Below are positions 31,450 to 43,740 of a stretch of DNA of 64,000 nt, in pieces. Below the pieces are notes generated by a model. That model ran no database searches. It worked only from the letters and a program-made list of their open reading frames with translations, and was not told the DNA's origin. The stretch comes from Phoronis australis (taxonomy: Eukaryota; Phoronida; Phoronidae). The position numbers were made by a program, and so were the translations under genes. Within the stretch, counting starts at the first letter, position 1. Each line of letters starts with the position of its first letter. Where the stretch lies: positions 132,687-196,686 of the forward strand of contig NMRA01000307.1 in assembly GCA_002633005.1 (NCBI GenBank), read 5' to 3'.

Positions 31450-32330
31450 AAGAAGCACAAATGTAAATTTTGTCCACTGTTTAATGGTCTTGGATTGAAT
31501 ATTTGGAGGTTATTATCAATTGTGAATTAACAAACATTAATGTAGTCCTTAATGCAACAACTATTGAAATGATCTGACTGAAAGGTTGATAGTGATTAAC
31601 TTACTGTAATGATTTGGAAAGTAAGTAGTGTGCTTAAATCTGGAATTTTAAGTGGTGTGGTTGGCTCATTTGTTAATCAAAACACTTCTTAAAGGAAGTG
31701 TTCACCACGAAATAGCACTAATCATTCAATTCATTCGGTAGTTTGCAAAATACATGGTAATGCCAAAATTACTGTTCTCTGAATATGTAAGGAGAGATGA
31801 CTAAACAACAGTGACTAGTCATGTGACCAGTCACATGATTTGTCATGTGGTACCACTGACTTCAGCTTCACCCTGTGGTACATCTGATCAATGATGGACG
31901 ATTTCATTTCTGTGTGAAACTGAGTCAGAAGTATAGCCCTTGATATCCCTGTGAAAGTAAAGTAACAGTAAAACTGACTTACCTGAGAGATTACATCCAG
32001 GTGTAATGTAATTAGCCTTGTTGAAGACCAGAGTGCACTAGAACTACTCTACGGATGAATTTTGTCAGAGTTTAGGCAAAATGTACACGTATGTTCCGAC
32101 TTAGGATATGTTTACTGTGACGCCACTGTAAGTCATTGGTTAGCATGATTGATGCCATAGCTTTGGGAGACTCATTCTTGTCCATTCCTTATAAAATGTT
32201 ATTGTGAATTGGTCTTACATGAACCAGTCATTACTATGTAGCGGTTGTATATTTTGTATAAATGTGAGTAGCATGTCGGCATGTTTTACTGTGTGCATGA
32301 AACAATAAAAAGCTGCTTTTAGTGTTGTAC
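31450..32330 (+). other. baz1b: baz1b 3' UTR
   Basis: AT-rich, stop-filled sequence between the stop codon and the polyadenylation signal, about 880 bp, with no other gene seen. The region runs without an interspersed repeat that I can recognise, consistent with a transcribed 3' UTR. Confidence 0.65.
32304..32309 (+). terminator. Polyadenylation signal of baz1b
   Basis: AATAAA, followed from about 32360 by a GT/T-rich stretch (TGTGTCCAGTGTTTCTTTTG), the usual downstream element. It is the only canonical hexamer seen between the stop codon and 32330. Confidence 0.7.
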
Positions 32331-33329
32331 AAATGTAGTTATACCAAATACACATATTTTATGACATGTGTCCAGTGTTTCTTTTGTTTATGTATCAGGT
32401 AGGATCGTTTAAAGGGGGCTGTTACTATTTTAAATGGTGTATTGGCCGATTTGGTGTATTTTACTCTCACAAATTATTTTGAATGTCTTTAGTAGATTTT
32501 TACAAATTGAAAGGACTTCTGACATTTCTTCAAGCCGGAAGTATGACGCTGTGTTTAAGTCGTACATTGCAAATGCTGTGTGTCTGACTGGTGAGCAAGT
32601 CGTACAGTGCAAATACTGTTGTATTTGTTTTATTATCTGTTCCTGACCTCATTGCTCAAGTTAGTGGCAAACTGTTATGTAACAAGGCTGGGACTGACAA
32701 TCTGCAGACATCTTGCGGCCATTGAGCACTATTATTGGAATGGAAAAGTTAACGAGTACGGCTTGCCCAGATATTGGAAAAGTGAGGGAGTAGGCCTACG
32801 GCGTGTTCGGATCTTGTTGACGTTTCTCGTGTTCTTGCTTCACCACTTGAGCTGCTATTTTTATTATGTTCATTTTTCTGGAAATCAACTGACTGAAAAG
32901 CATCAAAATATTTTTTAAAGTAAGGAAAATAGGACCAAAAATGCTAACAATACATTCCCCTCAAAGTTGTGGAAGTTGTGATTGTCTTAAAAAAAAACGA
33001 TGGAGATCATGGAGATGAAGGGTTGAGCATTCACCAAGCACAATATAGCAACTGCTGTGTGAATAGAGTGTCCAATACTCCACTCCGCCGAACGGCTACC
33101 AAGAAATTATTGGTGATGGTGCTTGGCTGCTGTGATAGTTTTGTTTAGCATAGAGGAGCAGACAGCTGGAATTTTAGTTTCTTCGAGACTAACGTCATCA
33201 GAATTTTGTTACTTAAGATGTATTGAACAAACCAGATATTCCTATCTAAGCCTTAGCAAAAGAAGAAAACGCGAGTTCAATCACACAAATGTAAGTCCGT
33301 CAAGTGATAGGTGAAGCTGCCTCTTCTTG
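32331..33329 (+). other. Intergenic, no feature seen
   Basis: Begins with the GT-rich downstream element of the baz1b polyadenylation site. Several 60-100 codon open frames on both strands, none with a recognisable domain. Confidence 0.45.
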
Positions 33330-33980
33330 CCATGTTGCGTCAACGCGAGGACCCAGCACAAACAACATAAAGCCAAGCGACGTCATCCCGGCGGTCTTAT
33401 TGATATTGTTTAAATTTATCCCTCCGACGGCCACATTACCTCGACAAGTAACATTTTAATGATTCCTAAGCCTTGAAATCATTTCCAAGCTTAGTAACGA
33501 ACACGGGTCACCGTGACTGATTTAATGCCTGCGGCCAAGTCACGCGGGGTCTAGTAGCTCAGCACTGAAAGTTGATGGTTGACTGACGGTGCGTGTTTAT
33601 TGCCCCTTTAAATTCCAAGATGGTTCTACTCATTAACAAACAGATTGTAACACTGTTTTTTGTCGGTAAGATTGTTTTCCTTTTTATAATCCACTCGCAC
33701 ACGTAAATAGAAAATACAATAGCAGATGACCCTATTCAGGCCTGGCAGTGGGGCCAACACTGAGAAAACCCGAGCCTTGTCAGAGTTTTGGGCCGCTCGC
33801 TTGCGTGGACATTGGTTGAACAAATCCCTTGATAAAAGCAATATACAGAAACCACAGAAAAGTTGTCCATTTAAATATTCATACAGCCCTTCTGACTTTC
33901 CGGTATAAGATCCATTCGGGTGAAAATATCCCGGTTTATTTAGTGGCATTCAGGCTAGTTAAGAATATGGCCGATAGAGG
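33330..33980 (+). promoter_or_regulatory. CpG-richer stretch with a possible alternative first exon
   Basis: About 33330-33600 is much richer in CpG (GCGTCAACGCGAGG, GCGACGTCATCCCGGCGG) than the AT-rich surroundings, as at some promoters. At 33967 AATATGGCCGATAGAG is followed by GTAAGG. This would be a 13-base coding start leaving in phase 1, the phase needed by the EPS8-like exon at 51372. A first exon 17 kb upstream of the gene is possible but unproved. Confidence 0.25.
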
Positions 33981-34802
33981 TAAGGACAACCAATTTTCGT
34001 GCCATCGACTCGGAACTGAGATAACGTTTATCAGTGATCTGATTCCGAGGTTAGTCGTGCAGACTCCAAACAGGCATCACTTTGGTTCGTTGGTTCATCC
34101 TATACTTTATTTTTGTTGACCTCACAACTTTAGATTGACTGACGGAGCTCTGAAGTTTCCGGGTCTGACGCTATTGAATTTAAACTTCACCCTCCATATT
34201 GCTGTTGGCTTCTGAATTATTTAGAGCATTTCATGTATCAAAACCAAAAGGTGTGGTTTACGTAACGTCAAGTACTCCATTTCCATTTGTAAACCGAAAC
34301 CTTATCTTTAAGAACCCTTACTATGTCAGTTTCTCAGATATTACTTCAGCGGGAGGCATTCTCAACAGCCAATACAAACTGAAAGCCTCACCCATAATCT
34401 AAATATGAAACGTTTTATAGCCTACGTATATTCCAATGGCCTATATGTGTTGAGCAGGTATGTGTTAGTCGTATCACCGTGTTTACGGTCTGCGTGCTAT
34501 TTTTATTTGTACAACTAGAGGTTTATCTTATCACATATGTTGCAGCATGTGAGTTGTGAGTTATTTCAACATTTGACTGACCACGTTCACTGTCTGTGAC
34601 TGTGTTTCTGTTACCTTCCTGATACGTGGGCTCAGGTAAGCAATCTTGGAAGTAATTCTAATAACCACGATACTGTGTTGTTACACCCAACTTGTCTACG
34701 TGTATCGAAGGGTTGATCATTAATAGTGGTACTCAACTGATGATTGTGAATGTGCGTACATTTTAAACGGTTCGTTATTAGCCGCCTTAGTAATTAATTC
34801 AT
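33981..34802 (+). other. Intergenic, no feature seen
   Basis: No recognisable gene or repeat. Short open frames only. Confidence 0.4.
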
Positions 34803-34975
34803 CAATTTGTTATTATATCCAGCGGGTGGCCCTCGCAGTTGCTCATCAACTTGTTATGATGTTCAGCGAATAGTCCTCGCAGTTGTTCATCAACTTGTTA
34901 TGATGTCCAGCGGGTGGTCCTCGTAGTCGTTCATCATCGTATGCTATCCAGCAGATGGTCCTCATAGTTGTTCAT
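34803..34975 (+). repeat. ~46-bp minisatellite, about 4 copies
   Basis: Unit CATCAACTTGTTATGATGTC plus CAGCGGGTGGTCCTCGCAGTTGTT (split here), diverged towards the right end. Confidence 0.85.
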
Positions 34976-37089
34976 CAGTTTTTAAGCCCAGCTCATCAGA
35001 CGTGATGACATGGTGTGACTTTTTGAACTGTCATGTTTTTGTTGACTGTAGGCAATACAAAACTATAGAAAACTTCTTTTCTTTTCTCGGACACTCCGGT
35101 CTCAAGTTGTGGCATGTAAAATAGAATCGTTGTGAACTTGAATTTACGTTTTTGATCCTTTTAAATGTTTACCTGTCTTGTGGTTGTGTGATGAGTCATG
35201 TTTGGAAACTTTTACCTGCTGTTGTCCCAGAGGTACTCTTCTCTTCCATCTGAGCGAGGGTTGCTGCACAATCAAAATATGGACCAATGAGAAAAAAGTG
35301 AAGGTGAAGTCACGGCATGCTTCACACATTCAATTTTTAAACTCTTCTGGTCACCCTCAGTTCTCCACCTGTGACACCTGCAATTCTCAGCCCAAGTATG
35401 AAAAATGCCCGTTTCATGCCACAAAAAACCCTTCTATCTCTCGCCAATGCTTTACGTGGTTAACCATTAGTGATGAGTCTACTGACTATTGACCCACCTG
35501 AGGTGATGTCTCAGTGAGTCCACAAAACTGCCAAAGTCTACCTTGGCCTCCAGGAAATCCCTTGGGATATTGTTTCACTTTTTCCTTTCTCTTTCTTCAA
35601 ACTGTCGTATTTGAGTGGAAAGCGAAAATCAGTAAATGAACTGCAGGAAAACAAAACGGAAATAGTATCAAAATTGGATGAGGTAATTGTCCGAGTCCAT
35701 TAAGAGAATGAATGGAACATTATTTTCAATTTCATTTTTAAGAAGTAAGGATTAGTTATCTGATTACCTGGCTAAAGAGCTCTTATCATTTTTTGTTTGT
35801 TCTGCTGGGATAGGCTTGACTTATCAAGTCGTGCTTGTAAAACAGATTCATGGCAAAACTCAAGTTGGGACAAAAACTATTGAAATAATTACCAGTGTGG
35901 AATGTAAAGACTTTAAGGCTTTGCTGTAAATGCCCTTCAAAATTTTCCGTGGCAACAGATTGGTTCACTATTAATAAATATCTAGTGGATGAATTGAAAA
36001 AATTTCTACTTGTCTGCCTTATTTTCTCCTTTTAAGTGAGCAATTTTAATACCTTAAACACCAACCAAGTACAAAATTGTTTATTATGATCTCAAGACAT
36101 ATGAAGGAGTTGTGCGTGTCCTGATGCTTTATACTGTTGGCCTTCAACTGATTCAGCAGTTTGTCATGACTCTACTTCTCCTTGTTGTTGTCCAGGTTTG
36201 GACAAACGGCCACCATTTTATACTTTTGAAGTGTTCACTTTCAAACGCAAATGCTTGCTTGACCGTCCAGCCTTAAGCCCTGTTTACACTGGAGACGTTC
36301 AGTTGATTTAAACTCGAGTGTGAGAAAGTGTACATGTAAATGCAAACTGAACCTGCTTGTGGAAGTATGGGGCTTTGAATGGATTTAACCTAACTCGATT
36401 TCTACCGTGTGAAGTTTGAACATTATAATGGAATCAATCTTAATTGGGAGAAGAGACTTACCGGTATACCTGCGCATTTGCCGATCTAGGTTCCAGTATT
36501 TACCTTAGTCCCAAGAGCCCATTTTGTCACCTTTCCATCATCATGGGATTCCCCAAAGAACAAAAAGTTTAAGACACAATGAGTAAATCCTGCAAGAACT
36601 ATTCAATTACTAACCATTTGTAATGAAAACCTTGAAATTTGTGCGCAATTATTTTCATTATCGTAGTATTTTAGAAAACTACTGTATACTGATGTCTATG
36701 CAGTCTCCAAATTACAGTTCGTTTAAGTGATGGCTGTTGGGATTCTATAGAAAGGATGTGAAATAATGTCAAAACTTCTGTTGTAAGAGATTGAAATTGT
36801 TCTTAATCTTTACTTTTCCTTTTTCACTAGTTGGGTGATATTGTGGGCTAAACAGGTGAAGGATTACTAAACAAGAATAGTTTTTTTGTTACAGATGTTC
36901 TAGAAAGCCAGTGCAGTCATTGTGGCAAACAACAGAGCTTGCTTCCACATATTTGAAGTGCCTTTATCACTTTTCCAAAGCCCTGGATTTTATTCAAAGG
37001 CCCCTTCCCATGCTGTTCACTCAACAATAGCAATGGATGTTAACTGTGGTTAAAGGGGGCCAAGTTCTTCTCAGCTCTCAAGTTATTAC
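34976..37089 (+). other. Intergenic, no clear feature
   Basis: AT-rich. The 104-codon open frame at 35178-35492 is Cys-rich but shows no zinc-finger spacing. Near 36830-36870 a short piece, GGCTAAACAGGTGAAGGATT, resembles pieces at 57385 and 59570, so old repeats are present. Confidence 0.4.
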
Positions 37090-37094
37090 ATAAA

Positions 37095-37585
37095 GACCCT
37101 TTCATACTGATTTAACTCCTGTCTGAGTGGAACATCAATGTAAACTGCAAAGTTAACTGAACCGTTCTTACCATCTTCCGTGAACCGACGTCCAAGTAAA
37201 CCGTAGGTCATGCTGTTGTCATCGAAGTCACTGCAAGGTAGCACTGATGCATTCCGTGCACACTATGAGTTTTTCATTGTGACAATTTGGGAACATTTAC
37301 ATGTGCTAATTGTCGTAAAACTTTGATTGGTGATTATTCAAGCAAAACATAAGCAACTATTAGCGATGACACTGCCCTCTAATTGATGACGATGGCAGTG
37401 GCCCCTGGCGATAGCTTCGATGACCGTTCATATGGCACTGCAGTGTTGACACTATGGAGTTATATCCACTTGTTTACTGCAAAGTTAACTGACGCTGTTA
37501 ACTTTGATCCAAGACTGAAGTTAACCGTTCATACTGACTGCAAGTCCCCAAAACATCGACGTGTCGACGTTAGTATGAATGGGCC
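37095..37585. mobile_element. MITE-like element, family CCCTTTCATACTGA, copy 1
   Basis: Left end ACCCTTTCATACTGATTTAA; right end, reverse-complemented, GGCCCATTCATACTAACG. Interior landmarks TGCATTCCGTGCACAC, GCAACTATTAGCGATGACAC and GAAGTTAACCGTTCATACTG recur at 39355-39850 and in the split copy 49548-51085. No transposase frame. Confidence 0.65.
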
Positions 37586-38877
37586 TAAAGACAACTAATT
37601 CAGTGAAGTCATAAGGTGGCTAAGTATCACCTGATCTCAAAACAAAGGCAGTATGGTGCATGATGGGAACTCATTTTGCATAAAATCAGTGTCTTTTGGT
37701 ATTGTAAAATCCATCAAATACATAGAGGAATTGGGACAATGTTCGTATTGCCAAAATATTAGATATTGTAGCAAAATATTTAAAAGTCTTAACCAGTCAA
37801 TGTCATTTGTTGGCAAATGCAGTGACCCGTCGGCAACTTCAGTGACGTCCAAGTTGAGCTTTTCCATTGCATTAACGCTTTACTGTTCATTTCACTCTTT
37901 TATTCCGAAGTAAAGTCACGCTGTTATCTTTTATCCTATTGACTAAAACTTCACTAACACTGAAGCTTCGAAGCCTGTTGGAAAGGCAATGTTACAGGCA
38001 AAACCCTTTTGAGTGCCTAGCTTGCTGGTTCTTAAACAAACACTTGTGGTTGATAATAGCACTTGATGCAGAAATTGGGAGGTTTTTTTCTTGAGACATA
38101 TTTCAAAAGCTGACAAGCTAATGGCAGTTTCATTTGCATAACATTGTTTGTTTTTTCTGTGTACACAGGGTTTTGGCATTCTTTGTACATTGATGGCTAT
38201 AGTTTCAAATTGAATTGAAATCATTTTGGATTGTATTTGACAATACAAGGTTTCTTTGCATCACTCTAAACAGGGATTTGGAAAATTGAATGTTACATAA
38301 CATTCAGGATTCCAGTGCTGAAATACAACATGAAATGGTAAAAATGTTGTTTTAAGTTCTCACCAGAGTATTTTTACAAAATTCAATGTAATTATCTCCA
38401 GGTTCTATTGGTTGAAACTGCATTTGAGTACAAATTATCATTTTATACCTATAAAGATGTCCAGCTGGCTCTATGTTAGTACAAAATCACTGAGGTAGCA
38501 TAATATGTCTAGGCATTGCTGAACTGTTTGCTCCTTGTTTTAGTGCCAGCCTACAAAGACTCATTGCTCTAAGTTTTCTGAGATATTTTCCCCTTCATGC
38601 TGTTCCTTTGTCATCGGGCAGCAGCAAGCCTCTGCTTGAAGAAGCATCAGACCACTACATTCAACTTTTATGTATCGTGCTGGTCGATCATGATCTTTGA
38701 ATTAGAATGATTCCATTCAAAAGAACATTGATCATTAGGTGTTTGCTCAGGAAAAAAGGCCACTATGTTTACTCAGGATGTTGTTGAGGGCTCATGGTTC
38801 TGGCAGTTTAATATAGATCTTTCAGCAAAGGTAACAAAATTTTTCAGTTGAGGACACAATATGGCAGAAAAGTTGAA
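37586..38877 (+). other. Intergenic, no feature seen
   Basis: AT-rich DNA with overlapping open frames of 76-101 codons on both strands and no recognisable domains. Confidence 0.4.
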
Positions 38878-38882
38878 GCTTA

Positions 38883-39040
38883 CAGTGGCGGATTTAGAGG
38901 GGGGCCAAGGGGGTCATGCCCCCCCTAAAATTCCCCCAGATTCCATTTGGCAGTTAGGGAGTACCATTGTGTGACGGGCAAAATCCTGGCTAATACTCTG
39001 CCCTGGCCCCCCCTAACTCAAAATTCTGGATCCGCCCCTG
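38883..39040. mobile_element. 158-bp MITE with CAGTGGCGGAT ends
   Basis: Left CAGTGGCGGAT then GGGGGGCCAAGGG; right, reverse-complemented, CAGGGGCGGATCCAGAATTT. Flanked by the pentamer GCTTA on both sides (38878-38882, 39041-39045). The whole element can fold into a GC-rich hairpin. The end sequence resembles common animal hAT-type MITEs, but a 5-bp duplication is not the hAT length. Confidence 0.7.
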
Positions 39041-39354
39041 GCTTAGTTTGCCCTAAGTTTTCAAAATCTCGCCGGTTTTAAACAAAATAAAGCAGACAAG
39101 TCAATTTTTATTTTTTCAAGTTCCATGTAACATCAAATTAATGCTTTAACACTTTCAAGTTTTGTATCTGGAAGGTACGGTAATTCTTCGCACAAAATGA
39201 ATTGAATATATTTTCCTGTTATTTAGGGTAACTGAATATTTGTAAACTTCCTAGCTCATGAAATTAAGTGCGTATTCAAGCATCGCCAACTGCTGGTCTG
39301 CAATTAACGAAATTCAGCCTAAGTGTTGTGAACTGGATCCTTCATGCTAAACTA

Positions 39355-39850
39355 CAGTATGCGTGGACCGTAGACGTAAACTGCGAAATTAATTGAGTCA
39401 TTCTTACCAGCTTGGGCAGGTAACGGCATCGAAATAAATGGTTAGTGATGCTTTCATCATTGAAGTAATCGCAAGTTAGCGCTGATGCATCCCGTGCACG
39501 TTTCTTGAATGCGACAATCTGAGCACATTTACGTGTGCTAATTGACATAAAACTTATTTCTTATTCGATTGGGGTGATAATTTGAGCAAAATATGTGTAA
39601 CTATTAGCGATAACACTGCCCTTTAATTGTTGATAATATCAGTGGCCCTTGACGATGACTTCGATAAGACCGAAGTTGACCGTTCATACCGGACCGCAGC
39701 GTTGACGTTCTGCTGTTAAATCCACCTGTTTACTGCAAAGTTAAAAGTCGCTGTTTACTTTATAACTAATCCATGACCGAAGTTAACCGTTCATACTGAC
39801 TGCAACTCCCCAAAATATTGACACGTCAACTTTTGTTTGAAAGGGCCTAA
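39355..39850. mobile_element. MITE-like element, family CCCTTTCATACTGA, copy 2
   Basis: Aligns with 37120-37585 through GCGCTGATGCATCCCGTGCA, GTAACTATTAGCGATAACAC and GAAGTTAACCGTTCATACTG, and ends GAAAGGGCCTAAC. The left end is diverged or truncated. Confidence 0.6.
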
Positions 39851-41936
39851 CGTGATTCAATCAACAACAATTAAATTAATTTATCCTGTGCCCCATATTT
39901 GGTGAAACACTCTTTGGAGCGAATAACTCTTGAGTGATACCGTGTTCACTCACATCACCTCATATTTACAATAGGAGTTATCCCATATTTTCTGGAGGAA
40001 TTAAATGGTGACTATCCACTGATCACTTGCTATTAACACAGTTAGAGTTACTTATGGTCTGAGCTTTACAGTGATATTTTCTGAAGGGCAAAACTAACTG
40101 TGAATAAGGTGAGGCAAGAATTACCCATCAACAAGCCTTGTGCGAAATAAGTGAAGAAACATTAATAGTGAGTGTATGAAGTGAGGTGAGTATACGGATT
40201 AAGTTGGAGAGTTGCTGTATCATATTATAGTCTTTGAAATAAGGAAAAGAACGTAATAGTTTTTGCAATTAATAAAAGATTGCTTACTATAATATGTTAA
40301 ATTTTCTCAAGATTCCCGGTATGGTTTAAGTATAGTGATGGAGTCGCCTCATCATGACAAATTGCTGTCATGGTAATGGTATTGTAACTCCACCCTGTTA
40401 TGTTTCTTAATAGTCAGGTAGTCCACTTCCTTATCACACCCCTTATCTTCTTAATGTACAAAGATCAAAATGTCTCAGTTTACTGTTAAGAATGTACCCT
40501 ACCCATATGTATTAATGTCTGCTGCTTTTAAATGGTGGTGTACCAAGGTAGTTGTGGTACTATCTCTTCAGTTTCACATGGTATTTCTTAAATTGCAATT
40601 TCCACTTTTCAAGGACTGATAACTGTTGTTTATATACCAAAAATGTTACCAATCCTTTGTGCAAGGGTTGTTGGGCCTTCGAAATGCTGAAAATTCTGAG
40701 GGGTGCATTTATGTAGCTAAACATAGGAGTGGACCCAGATAAGTGCAAGACCATGAATATCCAACTGCATTATTATATGGGCTTATCTTTGAGAACCATC
40801 GTTTCAATTCATGTTTTTGGGTTTTTTTAATAGAACATGTGTTCCTTATTATTCATGATAAAACCAGGACCAAAAATAGTTCATTGATTGAACATTACAA
40901 CTGAAAGATTCATGGCCTCTTATCTGATTTATCGTACTTCAGATTGACTTTATCAGCAATCTGGAAACTCGTTATTACAAAAGTCACCTTTTTAGTAATT
41001 AGCAAAACCTTCAGTTACATGCAATGAATTCTTTATGAGACCTAAATCAATGAGATTCAGCCTTCAGTGTTAATGGAAAAAGTGGCTTGAAAATTAAAGG
41101 CGAGCTGTGTACACATGAGTCATGCAAGCAGATGATGATGTAGTTGAACTTTACTATTGTGTATTTGTAAAGGAGTGTCATTCAGTGCACACTATGAGGA
41201 AACATTGTTTCATCATCTGTTACACCCAAACCTTAATGTTATGTGGGACCCTTAGATAAACGTCCAATTTTGTCCAACTTTGGAACATCATATCTCAGAA
41301 ATAGCTGGTAGGATTGACATGAAACTTTCAGGTACTATATCTTTATGAAATGTTCTTCAAAATGGAGATACGAATTGTTTTTTGTGCCACTGTTGCATGT
41401 GGAGCTATCACAAATACGATTTACCAGTACATGATTTTTGTGAAGAATGCTCTTAAGTTACATAAAACCAAAACGAAGTGATAATTTTGAAAACTGTTAC
41501 AATGTTTTTGAGATTTTATCTTGAACATTTCATCAAACCAAATTTGATCATTTCATTATGTTTTGCTGTGAATGCACCACTCCTTTTTGCTAAATTTTAC
41601 TAAAAAGCAACATCATGTGACCTAATTAATGGCAGATTGGTACGAAGTCAAAAATCAAGTGCCACGTAAATTCTACTTTTGCTGAGTTCCATAGTTTTTT
41701 AGTTATTTGGTTGTATGTTCTGACTTTTCGATATGTCCTAGAATAGCTTACTTAGATTAAGTAAGGATTACGTATGTCTTTGTCCTGATTTAGTTGCTTT
41801 GCGTTTAAATGGGAGGGTCCCCGAAGTACAAAAGGACACTTGAATCTCTGATGCATCATCTGTCAAGCAGTTCTCTAGCCTCGTTTTCTCACCATTTAAG
41901 TTTCTCATTTATTTTTTGCAATGTCTTGCTTTTTCT
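39851..41936 (+). other. Intergenic, no clear feature
   Basis: AT-rich; no gene recognised. The last part (about 41250-41720) has short pieces such as CATGAAACTTTCAGG typical of old repeats, but no boundary could be drawn. Confidence 0.4.
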
Positions 41937-43740
41937 ATGCGCCCACATATTTGTATGTGGACGCATTATGCCGTCATCTGCGTCCGTCCAGGCGGCGTCC
42001 GTCTGGGCGGCGTCCATCCGACGTCCGGCGTCCGCTGCTCTATTTCCAAAACGGTTTGACGTATGTTCATGAAATTTTGCACGTGTTCCTTTTATTGATG
42101 GGACGGCATGAGCGAACTTTCGTACAGATCCGACGACGAGTGTGCCCCCTAGTGGCAATTTTTAGTTTTTTACGTTTACTTCTTTATCTTCAAAGGTCCT
42201 CCAGGTATTTTCATAAAATTTAGTATATAGGCATTTATTAGTAAGACTACGGCATCCTGCCGTTTTCGGATGGATTTGACATAGTTTGCGCCACCTAGTG
42301 GCCATTTTTACTGTTTTCGAGTCTGTTTTTTGACGTCCACCCTTCTGTCAACCAAACCGCTCTAAGTATGATTGTGAAAATTGGCATGTATGTTCTTACT
42401 ATGAAGAGGGCGGTGGACGATGATTTTCCGACGACTTTGACTACTGTGGCGCCTCCTAGTGGCAGTTTTGTTGTTTTGCGCCTTTGGCTATATCTCCTAA
42501 AGTGTTTGCAGCATCTTTACTAAATTTAGTAAATGCATTTATATGATATTGACAATGGATGACGATGACTTTCGGGCAGATCGGACAACTGGTGTGCCAC
42601 CTAGTGGCAATTTTATTTTTTCACGTTTACCTCTATATCTTCAAAGGTCCTCAACGTAATTTCATAAAATTTGGCGTACAGGCTTCTGTTAGTGAGGTGA
42701 CACTATCTTTTCCTTTTCAGATGGATTCGACCTAGTTTGCGCCACCTAGTGACCATTTTTACTGTTTTTGAATCTGTTTTTTGGCGTCCACCCATCTATC
42801 AACCAAACCCCTTTCAGAATAATTGTGAAAATTGGTATGCATGTTTTTACTATGAAGTGGATCGCTGACGATGATTTTCCGATGACTTCAACTACAGTGG
42901 TGCCTCCTAGTGGCAGTTTCTTTTTTTGCACCCTTGGCTATATCTCCTAAACTGTATGCAGGATCTTTACTAAATTTAAGAAGTGTGTTTATATGACGTT
43001 GACAACGGACGACGGTGATTTGGGGATGGATCTGACTACTCGTATGCCCCCTGTTGGCAATTTTAGTTTTATGTTTACCTCTGTATCTTCAAAGGTCCTC
43101 AACAGATTTTCATAAAATTTTGATTACTGGCATCTATTGGTGAGATGATGCTATCGTCCCGTTTTCGGATGGAATCAAGGTACTTTGCACCACCTAGTGG
43201 CCATTTTTCCTCTTTTCGAGTCTGTTTTTTGGCGTCTACCTCTCTATAAACCAAATCATTCTAAGGATGGTTTTGAAAATTGTCGTATATGTTCTCAATG
43301 TGAAGAGGACGGTTGATGATAACGACTTTGTCTACTCTGTCGCTTCCTAGTGGTAGTTTTGTTTTGTTTTGCGCCCATAGCTGCCTCTCCTAAACCCACT
43401 GCAGGATCTTTATTAAATTTTGTAAGTTTATTTATATGAAGCTAACAACAGACAATGACGACTTTCAGGCGGTCCAATAAACACTGTGCCCCCTTGTGGC
43501 AATTTCATTTTATTCTGTTTTCCTTTGTTTCTCTGAAGTTCCATGACTGATTTCTATGAAATTTGGTGGTTAGCTTTCTATTAAAGAAACAATGACATGG
43601 TCCCGTTTTCGGTTGGATTGTATGTTTTTGTACCATCTAGTGGCCATTTTTATGACACAAACAAGCAACCCTAAAAACACACCATTTGCGATGCATTCGT
43701 GGGCGCATTTCAATGCTCCGCATTGCTCTTGTTCAAGTTT
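41937..43740. repeat. Array of ~150-bp units with CTCF-like CTAGTGG boxes
   Basis: Opens with a hairpin ATGCGCCCACAT/ATGTGGACGCAT (41937-41966) and closes with GTGGGCGCATTTCAATGCTC. Between them, eleven boxes of the type GCCACCTAGTGGC start at 42144, 42290, 42451, 42596, 42741, 42902, 43045, 43188, 43341, 43488 and 43632, spaced 143-161 bp. Three spacer types (TACGTTTACCTCT; GAGTCTGTTTTTTGGCGTC; GCTATATCTCCTAAA) alternate, giving a ~450-bp higher-order period. No protein frame. Other copies: 20400-20815, 26636-27420, 45440-45800, 63305-64000. Confidence 0.85.

Noticed and set aside
35178-35492. Cys-rich 104-codon open frame
   Set aside because: Cysteines have no zinc-finger or disulfide-family spacing, and no neighbouring exon in phase was found.
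39342-39548. Minus-strand open frame with a CxxxxLFRCRYLPK-like segment resembling a retroelement tail
   Set aside because: Lies entirely in a MITE copy whose other copies do not keep the frame.
41809-42223. Overlapping open frames on both strands at the start of the 41937 array
   Set aside because: They follow the GTCCG-rich repeat text and hairpin, are frame-shifted between copies and have no domain.
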